From the NCBI GenBank assembly GCA_023897205.1, contig JAHWDD010000006.1, forward strand, positions 434,001-498,000: DNA of 64,000 nt, read 5' to 3'. The position numbers were made by a program, and so were the translations under genes. Shown one piece after another: positions 9,467 through 20,102 of this stretch. This DNA comes from Exophiala sp. HKRS030 (lineage: Eukaryota; Ascomycota; Eurotiomycetes; Chaetothyriales; Herpotrichiellaceae). Within the stretch, counting starts at the first letter, position 1; the number at the start of each line of letters is the position of its first letter. The notes below the pieces were generated by a model. That model was not told the DNA's origin. It made no database searches and saw only the letters and a list, made by a program, of their open reading frames with translations.

Positions 9467-10903
9467 TCAATAATATGCTGCTCCGTTTCCTCCATACTCC
9501 TGGTGTGTTCCCGGGAATGCACCAACCGGTTGCCTGTCCCCGTTTTCTTCATCCGAGCTGGCCGCATCCTTGAAGTCATCATCTTCGGGAGGCGCTCTCA
9601 TGGCGGCAAGCTCTGCCTCTTCCAAGATGTCTGGCTTCCGTTTTTCGTCCATGGGCATGTTCATCCCGCTCGGTAGCAAAGACAGCAAAGGCTTCCACTC
9701 GGGGATCAACTGAATATTGATCGTGTCATTCTCCTTGGTCATCTTCTCGTACAGATACTCCACGATACGTCCTTCTTCCAGCTTTCCGCCATCCAAACCC
9801 CAATTCGGGCTCCCCTTTTCGATTCGCTTGTCCTCTCTTCGCTCGTTCCAAGAGGCTTTTAACCGTCCAAGAGCGCCTGCAGATTTCGAGCCCTCCTTGG
9901 GAGGTTCAATCCCAAGCTCATTCATCGCTGCCTTGAGCCACGCGATGCCTTTACCGGTCGAGCCGGCAGTGTCCTCGTCAAGAGCTTGGAATCGGCAGGC
10001 CTTGGCTCTCGAGGTCCTTCTGACTCCGTCGCAATACTCCAGCAGATCTTTCGAGACCTTTGACGCTTCGACCTTGAGTGCGACGGCAGCCGCAGAAGCA
10101 TGCTCCGCCGCTCCGACGCCCAGTCTGGTCAAAACTTGAGCTCGGACTTTCGGTATCTGCGGAGCTTTGATCATCCATTCTCTGTCGTCCTTGTTCCGGG
10201 ATTGGACAAGCAAAGCAGGGTATGGATCGTCCTTTAAAACACACAGTAAGTCGAATTCCGCATGTGTCAGGTGCTGCAGGGCAGACTGAACGGCCGCCGA
10301 GATGTCGACCGCAGCTGGAGGGAAATTAGGCGGGCCGTCGTCGGAGGAATTTGTTCGTAGCAGGAGATAAGAATGTATCGAGTGGGCAGTCTTCAAGGAC
10401 TTGGAAGCATTCTGGACCAACGCCGCGCGCTGCTCAGAAGTGGGGTTTGAAGAGGCATACAGCCCCAGCAGAGACTGTCTCGCGACCAGCTGGTGGACTA
10501 GGGCGAGGGTGTGGTGAACAAAGAAAATCTCATAGTCGAGACCTCTGCCTTTGACGCGATCCTTTTCACGCCCTGGAATGAAGGCCGAGCTGAGGGTAGG
10601 ACGCCACTCGATTTCGGGTTCTTTGGCCAATGCGACATGAACCTCCTCTCCAGCGACAGGCTTACCGGACAGTGCGAGATCTAATGTCAGCAGATAGCGT
10701 AGGTAGTTGTGAATGGTGGAGGCAATGGACAAGAGGCCGTTGGCTTGATCTGTGGGCGGGAGACGTTTATGCGACTTTAGAGCGGCACGAAGGAGAGCTC
10801 GTTGTGATGTGGCCGTGGAGGGGAGAGAGGGATGACTAGAAGACGTCAAGCTAGATTGAAAAGAGATATTGGATGTGGTGGAGAGGACGAAAGGAAAAGG
10901 CAT
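9467..10903 (-). CDS. palC: pH-response regulator PalC (BRO1 domain)
   Basis: The single-exon protein of 478 residues starts MPFPFVLSTTSNISF and continues with a BRO1-type helical solenoid. Recognisable family blocks include HKRLPP (about 45-50), the LSGKPV region, EWRPTLS and GLDYEIFFVHHTLAL, a TAHSIHSYLL helix, and the C-terminal LIPEWKPLLSLLPSGM stretch. PalC is an upstream member of the fungal alkaline-pH (PacC/Rim101) pathway; its BRO1 domain binds the ESCRT-III subunit Vps32 at cortical signalling sites that also hold PalH, PalI and PalF. The last 50 residues are acidic and disordered. Two tandem GCCAAG words lie 170-183 bp upstream of the start and fit the PacC core GCCARG. Confidence 0.92.
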   Translation of the reverse strand: MPFPFVLSTTSNISFQSSLTSSSHPSLPSTATSQRALLRAALKSHKRLPPTDQANGLLSIASTIHNYLRYLLTLDLALSGKPVAGEEVHVALAKEPEIEWRPTLSSAFIPGREKDRVKGRGLDYEIFFVHHTLALVHQLVARQSLLGLYASSNPTSEQRAALVQNASKSLKTAHSIHSYLLLRTNSSDDGPPNFPPAAVDISAAVQSALQHLTHAEFDLLCVLKDDPYPALLVQSRNKDDREWMIKAPQIPKVRAQVLTRLGVGAAEHASAAAVALKVEASKVSKDLLEYCDGVRRTSRAKACRFQALDEDTAGSTGKGIAWLKAAMNELGIEPPKEGSKSAGALGRLKASWNERREDKRIEKGSPNWGLDGGKLEEGRIVEYLYEKMTKENDTINIQLIPEWKPLLSLLPSGMNMPMDEKRKPDILEEAELAAMRAPPEDDDFKDAASSDEENGDRQPVGAFPGTHQEYGGNGAAYY

Positions 10904-11214
10904 TGTTGATATTTGTAGGTCTCAACAGAGGACGGATTAACCAGTCAAGTTCAAGAGTACTTGATTTTCTTGAGATGTATCAAGACATGGGTATACAAGG
11001 AATATACAAAGAGTATGAGGCTGAGATAACGAGATGAGAGGGAACGAACATTGCGGGGATGACGCATTGGCCTTGGCTGACTTGGCTGTGCTTTTCCTCA
11101 CCCCTCTAGAGATATCACTATTCATCTACGACAAGATATGAGGATGTTGACCACTTTATTATGATTTGTCCGTGAAATGGCAATAATTGACAGCAAAATC
11201 ATCTTCGTCAACAA
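10904..11214. other. palC promoter region
   Basis: About 310 bp between the palC start and the stop of the next minus-strand gene. It carries the two GCCAAG words described separately; no gene is seen. Confidence 0.5.
11072..11086 (-). promoter_or_regulatory. Tandem PacC-like GCCAAG sites upstream of palC
   Basis: On the minus strand GCCAAG occurs at 11081-11086 and 11072-11077, in the same orientation as palC and 170-183 bp before its ATG. The A. nidulans PacC recognition core is GCCARG. Binding is inference; the match and spacing are read directly. Confidence 0.4.
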
Positions 11215-12457
11215 CTAACGATTGGCCCCTTCCCACCGCCGAACAAGTTTCTCTGTCTCCTCAGCTGAAAGTCCCTCCGGAACCCCAGCGCCCCTTATAC
11301 GTGATACAGGCATGGATGGGTTTCTATGTCTGAGGATACCGAAAGAATTCGGCGCACGAAGGCTTTTGGGTACGGGACGCTCAGTCATGCTTTGGTCTGG
11401 CTTCCAGGTGATGGTCTTGACGTAGTATTCATTGACTCCAGGTTTCGTTTCGTCGCGTAACCACCGATGTCCTTCCCAGGTAGAGCTGCCACTCCAACGG
11501 CTCACACGTACGTCCTGTGGCTTCGCAGACAGCTTCGTTCCATCGCACCGAGCAAATTGCCAACCTTGGGCCATCTCTCCCGCAATCCAATCAATCTGAT
11601 CCTTCTTTCGTTGCAGGCTCTCAAGCTCGACACATATTTCTCGAACGGTGTCGGGGAAACGACAGTCACGGACCCACTGCGAACCGATGTGCAACCGCGC
11701 GTCTTCTTCCCAGGACCACCAGTCATGGTGTCGGATGGTGATGGTGATCTTCTGGGGGAAGAAGTTCTTCATGCCGAGAATCCTCGAAAGCTCTCTGCCG
11801 TTCTCGAGAGAGCACAGTTGAGCAAACACTCTCACATGAGAGATCTCAGTCTCGCCGTGCGTCGCAAACAGTAGTTCGAGAGTCGGTTCGAACTTTTCGA
11901 CGGTGGTGACCTTGTCAGGCCGGCGTCCCTCCCAAGCGAGATAGAACGTGTGAGTTGCCGAGATCCACGGTCGAAACCAATTCTCGACATAGGCGCGCTG
12001 GCAAGTCTGTAGAATTGCCGTGTCGGCGACAAGGGGCGCCGCATATTCCGGTCTCTTGTGTCTCGTCAGCCACAGAAGGAAGCGTACACAGACTTTTGTG
12101 TTGTATATTGTTAACAGGACAAAAAGGGTGAAGTCTTACAACGTATGAACTGTCTCTATCCCATGCCTTTTGCGATTCGAAGCAACTCAGGGTAAAAGCA
12201 AAAATACGGTCTCGAATTTCACCAGGAATCGTGCCATCAAACAGAGGTGAATTGGCCTGTGCATTAGAAGGTAGCTGGAATTGGTTGATGTAATCCATCT
12301 CCCCGTGGGATCCGAGACGGTCACGCTTACGGATCAGACGAATGGCAAGATTACCACTTGTGAAGAGCAAAGCGAGGAGGACGAGAAAGAAGGTCGAGCA
12401 TGTTTCCAAAGTCCACGACGGGTACATTATTGTATTTAACATCGTCTGATGAGCCAT
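11215..12457 (-). CDS. Fungal F-box-like/2EXR-type orphan protein
   Basis: Two exons, 12140-12457 and 11215-12054, join across an 85-bp intron (GTAAGA donor, CTGAC branch, CACAAG acceptor) to give 385 residues. After a hydrophobic N-terminal segment (about residues 22-42) comes FDGTIPGEIRDRIFAFTL, then RPEYAAPLVADTAILQTCQR and YVENWFRPW. This layout is typical of a large family of fungal proteins with an F-box-like beginning (sometimes annotated 2EXR), whose function is unknown. The C-terminal half is Trp- and Arg-rich. An alternative start at Met54 would remove the hydrophobic segment. The family resemblance is from memory of its pattern; no biochemical role can be given. Confidence 0.7.
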
Positions 12458-13283
12458 AGGTGGTCCAGGCAGTACAAGGCAGAAACAGGCAACCGCTGTG
12501 GTCTGTTGTAGGGGCGATGCTAGACAAATAGGCTGGCGGTATAATGACTAACCGCATCGGGCCTCGTGGGTTTCACCAGCTTCGTGAAGTGAGTCGAGGG
12601 GCGCGGGAGATCGCTATTGGAGCAGGTGGCCGTGGGCAGCCAATGGATATATATAGAATTAGTGCACTTGGTGTTCAGACCTTATGTAGGGGATCTGTGG
12701 TTGAAAGAATCAAGTCCCATGACTGAAGTTTGTTCACTCGGTCACCAGGCAAGTATAATCACAGTCATTTGGCAGCTTAATCGTATTTCGAGCTTTGCCA
12801 TAAATCTGTATAGCATTCGAGCCGACCGCCTAATCACATCTCAAAATCTCAAACATCCTGTCGATAGCGTCAACAGAGCCTGGCACAGGGGCGATGATTT
12901 CCTCAGAATGTTCCCAGAGTTGGATCTCGAAGAGCACATCCTTTGTGTCACACTCTGTTCGTGTTCGAGCACTGGCCCAGATTCCCAGGGTCAAGCCTCT
13001 GCGTGCAGCACAACAGATTGCCGCTCAATTTCAGCCCGCTGCTCAATGGCGGTTCCGCTTGACTTGGGTTTATTCCGATACGCTGTTGATTTCTCCGCGA
13101 GGCTGAGCTGATCGCAAATGAGAATCACACCGTCGACGCGTCGGCCGACCACTTGCATCTTCTCCGCCGTCCCAAGCGAGTCCGACCTTGCTGAAAGGAC
13201 CATGCCGTATATCAAACTTTAGCTGTCCTCAAGCTTCTGGTCTCTTACCGAAAGATGTGCGTTTTCGTTATAAAACTTCAACA
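12458..13283. other. Intergenic, nothing recognised
   Basis: A 164-codon plus-strand frame at 12.6-13.1 kb has a non-conserved look, unusual composition and an overlapping minus-strand frame. I see no gene or repeat. Confidence 0.45.
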
Positions 13284-14132
13284 TCAAGGTGGTAATTCGG
13301 CTGTGGTAGAATTTACTCGTCTTGTACTCGTCATCAACTCGACAGGTTGGGTTTCATGCGGGCCCAATTCAGCTACTGCCGATTGCTGCTCAGGGTTCGG
13401 AGGCGATTTGACCGGATCTTGAAAGGCGGGTACTTGGCCATGATCCATAACATGATAACCACCCTGAGCAGGCCATGGCCCAGTTCCCCGTTGTTCAACA
13501 TGCAGCCTTTGTCTTTTCCGCCGGCGAAGCAGGAAGAAAACAGTTCCAACAATCGCAGCGAGAGCGACAATTCCAACGCCAACGCCGATGCCCGCTTGTG
13601 CACCTGTAGATAGACCACCACTAGAAGCCGGAGAAGATGTCGCAGTAGGGACAGCAACCGTAGTTGTAGGTTGCGATGGAAGGGTCTGCGAGGCGGAAGC
13701 GGTGGCCATGAACGATGAGCTGCTGGCGCTGTACTCTGACTTCAACGCCGCAGGCGAAGGCGCTTCGAATTTGATCTTAGATGGATTGCTGCATTTCAAC
13801 TCGCCCTTTGCATTCAATCCGCAGCAGTGCCATACACCTTCCGTTTTATTGTATACAATCTCTTGAGTCTTCAAGGATGAGCAGGAGTTGTCACAGACTT
13901 CTCGATCCTCAAAGTTGCGATCAGTACAAGACCCGATATAGTACCCAGTGCCATTGACAGGTGGGTTTAAAGCCTGGCAGATCCCGTTGGAAAGGCAGAT
14001 GCCATTATGACCACAACATCGAGAATTTCCAGAAGAAGATTCCGTGCCAGGACAGATATAAGGATTGGTTACCCCGTAAACTTGCGCAACAGAATTTGTA
14101 GTCTTGTTCCCGTAACACCGATCGTCTGACAT
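13284..14132 (-). CDS. Cys-rich single-pass membrane protein
   Basis: This 282-residue protein has an N-terminal Cys-rich region (DDRCYGN..., RCCGHNGICLSNGICQ, IGSCTDRNFEDREVCDNSC, WHCCGLN), a Ser/Thr/Pro-rich stalk (about 125-170), one transmembrane helix (GIGVGVGIVALAAIVGTVFF, about 183-202), an RRRKRQR stop-transfer and a disordered cytoplasmic tail with a proline-rich end. This matches a widespread, unnamed fungal family of putative surface sensors. Members normally begin with a signal peptide; none is present from this ATG, so a short upstream signal exon may have been missed, or the start is wrong. Function unknown; a plasma-membrane or wall-sensing role is inference. Confidence 0.7.
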   Translation of the reverse strand: MSDDRCYGNKTTNSVAQVYGVTNPYICPGTESSSGNSRCCGHNGICLSNGICQALNPPVNGTGYYIGSCTDRNFEDREVCDNSCSSLKTQEIVYNKTEGVWHCCGLNAKGELKCSNPSKIKFEAPSPAALKSEYSASSSSFMATASASQTLPSQPTTTVAVPTATSSPASSGGLSTGAQAGIGVGVGIVALAAIVGTVFFLLRRRKRQRLHVEQRGTGPWPAQGGYHVMDHGQVPAFQDPVKSPPNPEQQSAVAELGPHETQPVELMTSTRRVNSTTAELPP

Positions 14133-15762
14133 GGCCGCTCAGCACCGTATACAAGGGAGGACGTGAGGTTTGCTGGTGTCCTGAAGTGCTGTCAAGGCGC
14201 TTTGAGAGAGCTCGAGGGAGGAAGCGGTCTCGTGCGCACGTGTATATTAGCTGTTCACTTTTCGCTCTGGTAGGGGTTGAAGCTTTCCCGTGTCCTGAAA
14301 GGTTTCACATGCAAAGGGCCAAAATAGAACCCTGGGATTGGCGACAAAAATTTCATATATGAAAGATAGAGGAAAGCGCTCCTCTTGCACCATAGCAGAA
14401 AACTTCAATGTTACATTTGCGCCTTTCAGACTCAGGTGCCCGATTGGCGTAGACTCTTATGTTACCGGGCAGCTTTGTTGAGGGAGCACGACCAGCCATG
14501 TGGTACAGAATACTGTACTCCGTAGTTTGTACTCCGTAAAGCCAGCATAGCCCGGTTCCACAGGCCATGGAGACCCAGAGAGCCTCAAGCGACACGAGTA
14601 TAGCCAGAAATGACGAGGTGGTGGTTGGTGGTTGGTGGTCGGACCGGGGATACCCCAGATCCTGCTATCTGAATGGACAATGTCGGCCACCTGAAACTGC
14701 GCGATTCCTGGCCCGGCTTACTTAGTACAGCGGCTAGTGTACGAGCGGTGGACTTGATACGCATTCTCCGGGAGCGTGATTGCGATCTTTGCGAAGGTGG
14801 GTGGTTATCCCCATCACTGACCCAGTTCTGGTAGACAAAAGGCCAGGGTGGACTTCGTGATCAGCCACCTGGTCACGAAGGACTTAGCCTCAGGCACCGC
14901 CATAGGATGAGGTCCATTTTCCAGTTCTTCAGGCCATTTCTGTGCAGAGTGAGAGGGAGCCATCAAAGCTCTTACGACCATAAATCTGATGGAATGTGGG
15001 CAGAGCTGCTTGAGTGTGTCGAAAACGTGTATGCTGATATGAGATGAGGCACTCCTCGTGGCGCTTCGCAAGAGAGACTGGAAAGAGTTGTCTCACTTCA
15101 TGGAACTTAGGGCGGCGTTGTCACATTACCGAGATATTTAGACCCAAACATCGCTGCTTTTGGTTTTTGTTGTGCCTGCCACGAGGTGCCCTGTACAGTA
15201 AGCGAAAATGCTTCCGGCGCCGTTTACATACCTATTGTACCTTACCTACGGTAGCTAAAAGCCTCAATTCTCCCACATCGATGGTAATGCTGTCATGTAC
15301 GGAGTATGATCTTGGGTACAAAATACTTAGCATGGTCAGCTAGCTTGGGTCATTTCTGACTCAGCACGGCATCCAAGCCGGCTAGAATTCAACGTCCATC
15401 TCTCCCTCTCTCCATCCCCAAGCCAAATGACATCTCCTCTAGAGGTCGGAAGGAGCATTACCAAACAAATGAAAAGCCAGAGATCGATCTGCAGATTGCT
15501 GCATGGATTCATGTTCGGTAGAGTTCTTGGCCTGACACCAGTCATCAACGCCCTTTCTATACAAAAATGTCTCGCTTCTACCCCCTGGATTTTTCTGACA
15601 GCCGTCAGTTCAGCATGGGGGACGATTGACAGCACCCCTAACCTCTGAGGCTCAAAATGGTGTTCAGTCATAAGGTAGGTCTGTCTGTCTGTCTGCTCTA
15701 CACGTTCGAAGTCTCTCGTTCTGTCGCATGCGTCGTTGGGGTAGTACTTGCACGTGGCGAGA
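14133..15762. other. Long intergenic region with TACTCCGTA copies
   Basis: No gene is supported. It contains three copies of the 9-bp TACTCCGTA/TACGGAGTA word (14516-14524, 14530-14538, 15298-15306) and a (GTCT)4 microsatellite at 15679-15694 shortly before the acyltransferase gene. Confidence 0.5.
15679..15694. repeat. (GTCT)4 microsatellite
   Basis: Four tandem GTCT units, 69-84 bp upstream of the acyltransferase start codon, within its likely promoter or leader. Confidence 0.7.
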
Positions 15763-17271
15763 ATGAAGAAGAATCACATCTCATCTCTAGACGGCCTCCG
15801 GGGTATTGCTTGCTTGCTCGTGTTCAATTTTCACTGGGCGTTCGACAATGGCTACGGCAACCGCACAGAAGGAATGGCATCCACGGTCAATCTGTGGTGG
15901 GAACTACCTTGGGTGACCTGGATGTATGCTGGAAAGTCCATGGTCTACGTCTTCTTTGTCATCTCAGGTTATGTACTTTCGTACAAGCCCTTGACTCAGA
16001 TACACCAGAACCGCGGCACGGTAGCTACAGCATGCTACTCGACGCTCGCCTCGTCGGCATTTCGACGTGGCATTCGACTCTTCCTCCCTACCATGGTCGA
16101 CACCATCTTCACTGCCCTCCTAATACGAACCCCGATCTTCGGCCTGTCGATTCAGACATATTTGGACACCAAAATCAAAAGATATTATTTGGACATTTGG
16201 ATGGGACCAAAGAGACCGGAAGATTCGTTCTGGAAGGAGCTGCGTGCCGCATTGACGACATGCTGGGGATATGTGGACAGCTCGATGATACCGTGGACGG
16301 AACGAGATATTGACGTTCGGAAATACGACGACGTTCACTGGACGATCCCAATCGAGTTCAAATGCAGCATGTTGCTGTTCATACTCTTGCTCAGCACCGC
16401 ACACATCCGCACCCGAGCTCGGCTGGTCATTCACTGCTTGGCGTGCCTGTACACGTTCTCAAACAATCGCATTGCCCTGTTCTGCTTCTTTGCCGGCATG
16501 GTCCTTGCGGAGGTTGACATTATCGCCAGGGTGTCTGGCGACACGGAGCACTCACCGTCGACTGACCATCTCCTCGGAGCGATGGACCTGGAGTCTTCTG
16601 CGGGTCACGAGGACATGGAGCTCGAGAAGGAGCTCATGCGAAGGACAACTGCCGGCCGGTCTCGCGGGCGGCAGAGTTCCCGATGCTTCTTCCTTCGCTC
16701 GAAACCGGCCACGACGACAGCCTGGCTAGCCATTTTCATTTTCGGCATCTACCTCAACGTGGCATCGCTGAAACCTGACGCCCAACCTTCAGCAGGCTAC
16801 TCGGTCGTGGTCAGCAAGATCGTGGCGTCCCTGTGTGGCAACAGCGACCCCGTCGAGGCGACAAGGTGCCTCGGGGCCATCTTGGTCACTTGGTCGGTGG
16901 CCAACACCGCCGACACCTTCATCGGCTCAATCTTCTCCAATCGACTGGCCCAGTGGCTTGGCCGGATCTCGTTCGGAATCTACCTCACTCACCTGGACGT
17001 GATTCGTATCCTGGGCCTGAGTTTGATCCCGTTTATTTATCGGTTTTGCGCGGGAGTGGACGCGCTTCCGAACCCGTACATGTGGCACGAGGGAGGGGGG
17101 CTGTCAGAGTGGCAGATTTTCAAGATTGTGATTTTGGGGTGGTTGGCCTGTTTACCTTTCGTCCTGATATGTGGCCATTTGTTCTGGTACCATGTTGACC
17201 AAAGAGCGGTTAGCTTTTCGAGGTACGTCGAGGGCAAATTGAAAATACCCAAAGCCACGAGGACAGGCTGA
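15763..17271 (+). CDS. Acyltransferase-3 family membrane protein
   Basis: From the ATG at 15763 the single exon gives 502 residues beginning MKKNHISSLDGLRGIACLLV. The motif LDGLRGIA with the downstream histidine in NFHWAF marks the acyltransferase-3 family (OafA/NolL-like O-acyltransferases), which move acyl groups onto sugars or lipids from the membrane. About ten hydrophobic segments are visible, including MVYVFFVISGYVLSY, IALFCFFAGMVLAEV, AWLAIFIFGIYLNVA and ISFGIYLTHLDVIRI; the last has the typical YLTH signature. A charged loop (about 255-305) separates the two membrane halves. The acceptor cannot be told from sequence; relatives in fungi occur both alone and in metabolite clusters. The frame is open 15 bp further upstream but has no ATG there. 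Confidence 0.85.
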   Translation: MKKNHISSLDGLRGIACLLVFNFHWAFDNGYGNRTEGMASTVNLWWELPWVTWMYAGKSMVYVFFVISGYVLSYKPLTQIHQNRGTVATACYSTLASSAFRRGIRLFLPTMVDTIFTALLIRTPIFGLSIQTYLDTKIKRYYLDIWMGPKRPEDSFWKELRAALTTCWGYVDSSMIPWTERDIDVRKYDDVHWTIPIEFKCSMLLFILLLSTAHIRTRARLVIHCLACLYTFSNNRIALFCFFAGMVLAEVDIIARVSGDTEHSPSTDHLLGAMDLESSAGHEDMELEKELMRRTTAGRSRGRQSSRCFFLRSKPATTTAWLAIFIFGIYLNVASLKPDAQPSAGYSVVVSKIVASLCGNSDPVEATRCLGAILVTWSVANTADTFIGSIFSNRLAQWLGRISFGIYLTHLDVIRILGLSLIPFIYRFCAGVDALPNPYMWHEGGGLSEWQIFKIVILGWLACLPFVLICGHLFWYHVDQRAVSFSRYVEGKLKIPKATRTG

Positions 17272-19066
17272 TCTGGCGTGATCTTGCTGGGGGCTCTTGG
17301 TAATCTTTTCGCTTCTCTTTTTTCTCTTCTAAATACATAGTACGTTCAAAAGAAAAAATTCTACTATCCCTGGAAGCATTCCAAAAAGTTTCTTTGTGAA
17401 TGACAATAACGAGAATGATGAAAAGGTCCCAGGCAAAGGCGTGCTCCAGTACTCCATATCCACCGGCATTACTATTAACCTACTCCCGTACATCAGCCGG
17501 GGCAAGTATTTTTACGGTGCAACTGGAAATACCCCTCGTCCCACCGAGACAGAGAGAGTACACACAGAGAGAGCTGATTGTAGCGGATGGCGCAATCGAT
17601 TAGGACAGTAGATTGACCCAACTCCGTACTCCGTAAACTACTGTTACAGTACGAGTCGCAGCAGTCCTGCCGGATAGAATCACTGAGTTGACTCTCCTCT
17701 GGACGAGGGTGGACTTTCTCGCGATGGGTTTCCCCATCCGACCTTGTTTTCCCTTCCTCGTATCAATTTACTCCCTCTCTCTCCACTTAACCGACGGATT
17801 GTCCTTGTAGCCAAATGGGCAGACCCCCATAATGAGTTTTTACGAGTCACCCAGGACGGAGGATGGAGAATGGAAGTTTGTGTGTTTGTATTGTACTCGC
17901 ACCCGCGCTTTTCTCGTCGGGAACTTCTGATGTCCGTCGAAACTGAAGCGTACCTGGGGTAGTTTAACCATACACAACCCGGATAATAGTTTCTACGAGT
18001 GTTCCGAACAATGCATTCTATCTATCTGGATGCTCCAGCTTCTTACACGGAGATATCGATCTCGGTTCCGGAGGGATCAAACCAAGGCCATCACTTCTTC
18101 ACCTTGATGGACTGTAAGGGATCAACATTGTACCTGTACTGTGAGAACTTCTCTCGGGTACGGTTGTAAATATCCCGGATCCGTGGACATTGATACCCAT
18201 CGATGAACCGTCAACAGTTTGACGGAGGAATAAACTCAACATGGCTAGGGAGGTCGGTAGGCACAATAGCCAACAGGGGTATTTTACGAGAAGCAGACGA
18301 TTACGAAAGAGGTGCCGAGTATCTTTCTATTGCCCGCCACCACCTCCTCTGCACCACCACCCTCGGGGCAATTCTCACCCACTGACTGACTGACTGCCCT
18401 TACTCCATGGCCGTAACTGCCCCTTTATCCAAGCTCGTAGTTCGGATCTTTTTCAATTGCCGGAGGGGTGGTCTCGCAATATGGCCCGCCCTTATACTTG
18501 TAGGATACTGTACAACACAATACTCGTCCTCGTAGAGCTCTAACTCATACGAGTACCTAGCCAGCGGGTGGAAGGGAGAACGCGTATCGGTGCCAGAACC
18601 ATTCAACCAATCTCCGTTGTTTCTCCTCTTCTTGACTCCTCTTTTGCAAGGTATGGATTGCGGAAACGCAGCTCACAAAAATACTGTTACCCCTGTCACC
18701 CACCTCGTCGGACAGGGATTTACCCCACACGCGTTATGCTCTCACGCTCACACACACACAACTCAATGCTCAATGCTCAGCGGGACTCGCGACGGGTAAC
18801 CCAGCGTACGAGGCATGGGCCAAACAAAGGTAACAAGTTCCTCCCACGAGGGATCAACGATTGTTTGGGATTTTTTGGCCTCAAAAAGGCGCCCGACATT
18901 CCCCGCCTCTTGTCCTTCGTCATCTCTCGAGTACAAGAGTATATTTCCTACCTCGCTCCCTCTTCCTTGTCTTGCTTTTGTATTTCCCATCTTTTGCTTT
19001 TGCTACTATTGACAAACCCTTCCCTATACACCAAAACCACCAAACCAAACCAAACAAACAAACCAC
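17272..19066. other. Long intergenic region, no supported gene
   Basis: It carries ACTCCGTA plus TACTCCGTA in tandem (17621-17635), an (ACTG)4 tract at 18381-18396, and pyrimidine-rich then CCAAA-rich sequence leading into the GFA gene. A 197-codon plus-strand frame at 18.57-19.16 kb overlaps the GFA start out of frame and is judged spurious. Confidence 0.5.
18381..18396. repeat. (ACTG)4 microsatellite
   Basis: Four tandem ACTG units in intergenic DNA. Confidence 0.6.
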
Positions 19067-19695
19067 ATGGCTCCGACTCTGCACCCTTCCATCGACAACG
19101 GCCTCACCAAAGGAGACCCCAACTTCTCCGGAGGCACCCTCAAATGCCACTGCAAGAGTAACCCCGTCGAAGTCGAGTTGAAGGGCAACGTCTTGCACCA
19201 ACATGCTTGCGGCTGCTCCCAATGCTGGAAGCCAGCTGGTGCCCTCTTCTCCGTCGTCTCCGTTATCCCAGATGACCAGGTCGAAGTCACCAAGAACGGC
19301 AATAAGCTGGCCATCGTCGACGAGAATGCCACCATCCTCCGCTACGCCTGCAAGGACTGTGGTGTGCACATGTACGGGCCCATCAAGAAGGACCATGCCT
19401 TCAAGGGCCTGTCGTTCGTGCACACCGAACTGTCCGATGACAAGGGCTGGCAAGAGCCTCAGTTCGCTGCTGTAAGTAACTCCAAATGCCTTGTTGGCCC
19501 GATCAGAAATTCTGATGCACCTTGCAGTTCGTGAGCAGCTTGATCGAGCAAGGCTACCCGCCGGAGAAGATGGACGAGGTGCGCTCCAAGCTGAAGTCAG
19601 TCGGGCTCGAGCCATACGATGCGCTCTCCCCACCTCTCATGGATGCCCTGGCCACCTTCACGGCCAAGAAGAGCGGGAAGTTTTCAAGATTGTAA
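19067..19695 (+). CDS. GFA/CENP-V-type zinc enzyme (S-(hydroxymethyl)glutathione synthase-like)
   Basis: Exons 19067-19471 and 19528-19695 (56-bp intron, GTAAGT donor, TTGCAG acceptor) give 190 residues. The zinc-ligand pattern of the glutathione-dependent formaldehyde-activating enzyme is complete: C27 and C29 with C95 and C98 for the structural zinc, and C48, C50 and C53 (HACGCSQCW) for the catalytic zinc. Length matches Gfa of Paracoccus (about 190). Gfa speeds the condensation of formaldehyde with glutathione, feeding formaldehyde dehydrogenase. Fungal genomes have many GFA-fold paralogues, so the exact substrate is less sure than the fold, but the similarity runs the full length. The leader just before the ATG is a CCAAA/CAAA-rich tract. 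Start context CACATGG is good. Confidence 0.88.
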
Positions 19696-20102
19696 ACAAG
19701 GGAGGATCGTGATCCAAAATGGACAAAACGCAAAACCCGCTTTGATGTCACTTTGAGTACCTATACCGCCGGTAGTTGAGATTGTCCGGCTCTACAACTC
19801 TGTGTCGAGCCGGACTCTCCAATCGTCCATAAAGTTGAATCAAAAGTGTTTCGTTCCTTGAATAACCTGCCATATTAATTGAACTGTACACCGTTCCAAG
19901 TCAGCAATTTTCGTGGCTGGATCGATTCAGCACTTGTAAAGCGCATTAGACGCAGAATCAATCCCCAAAAGAGCAGTGACTGCTGTATTGCACAATGGAT
20001 AGTGTCCGCTTCGTTTTCATAGTCACACAATTTTTTCATTGGCTTTCAATTGATATGTACATTCCTCTCTTTCTGCAGAGGCGCCTACCGAGAACTCTTG
20101 CT
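19696..20102. other. Convergent 3' region
   Basis: About 400 bp between two converging genes, AT-richer, with nothing recognised beyond presumed 3' untranslated sequence. Confidence 0.5.

Noticed and set aside
18568..19161. A 197-codon plus-strand frame overlapping the GFA start
   Set aside because: Out of frame with the well-supported GFA protein and low complexity over the CAAA-rich leader.
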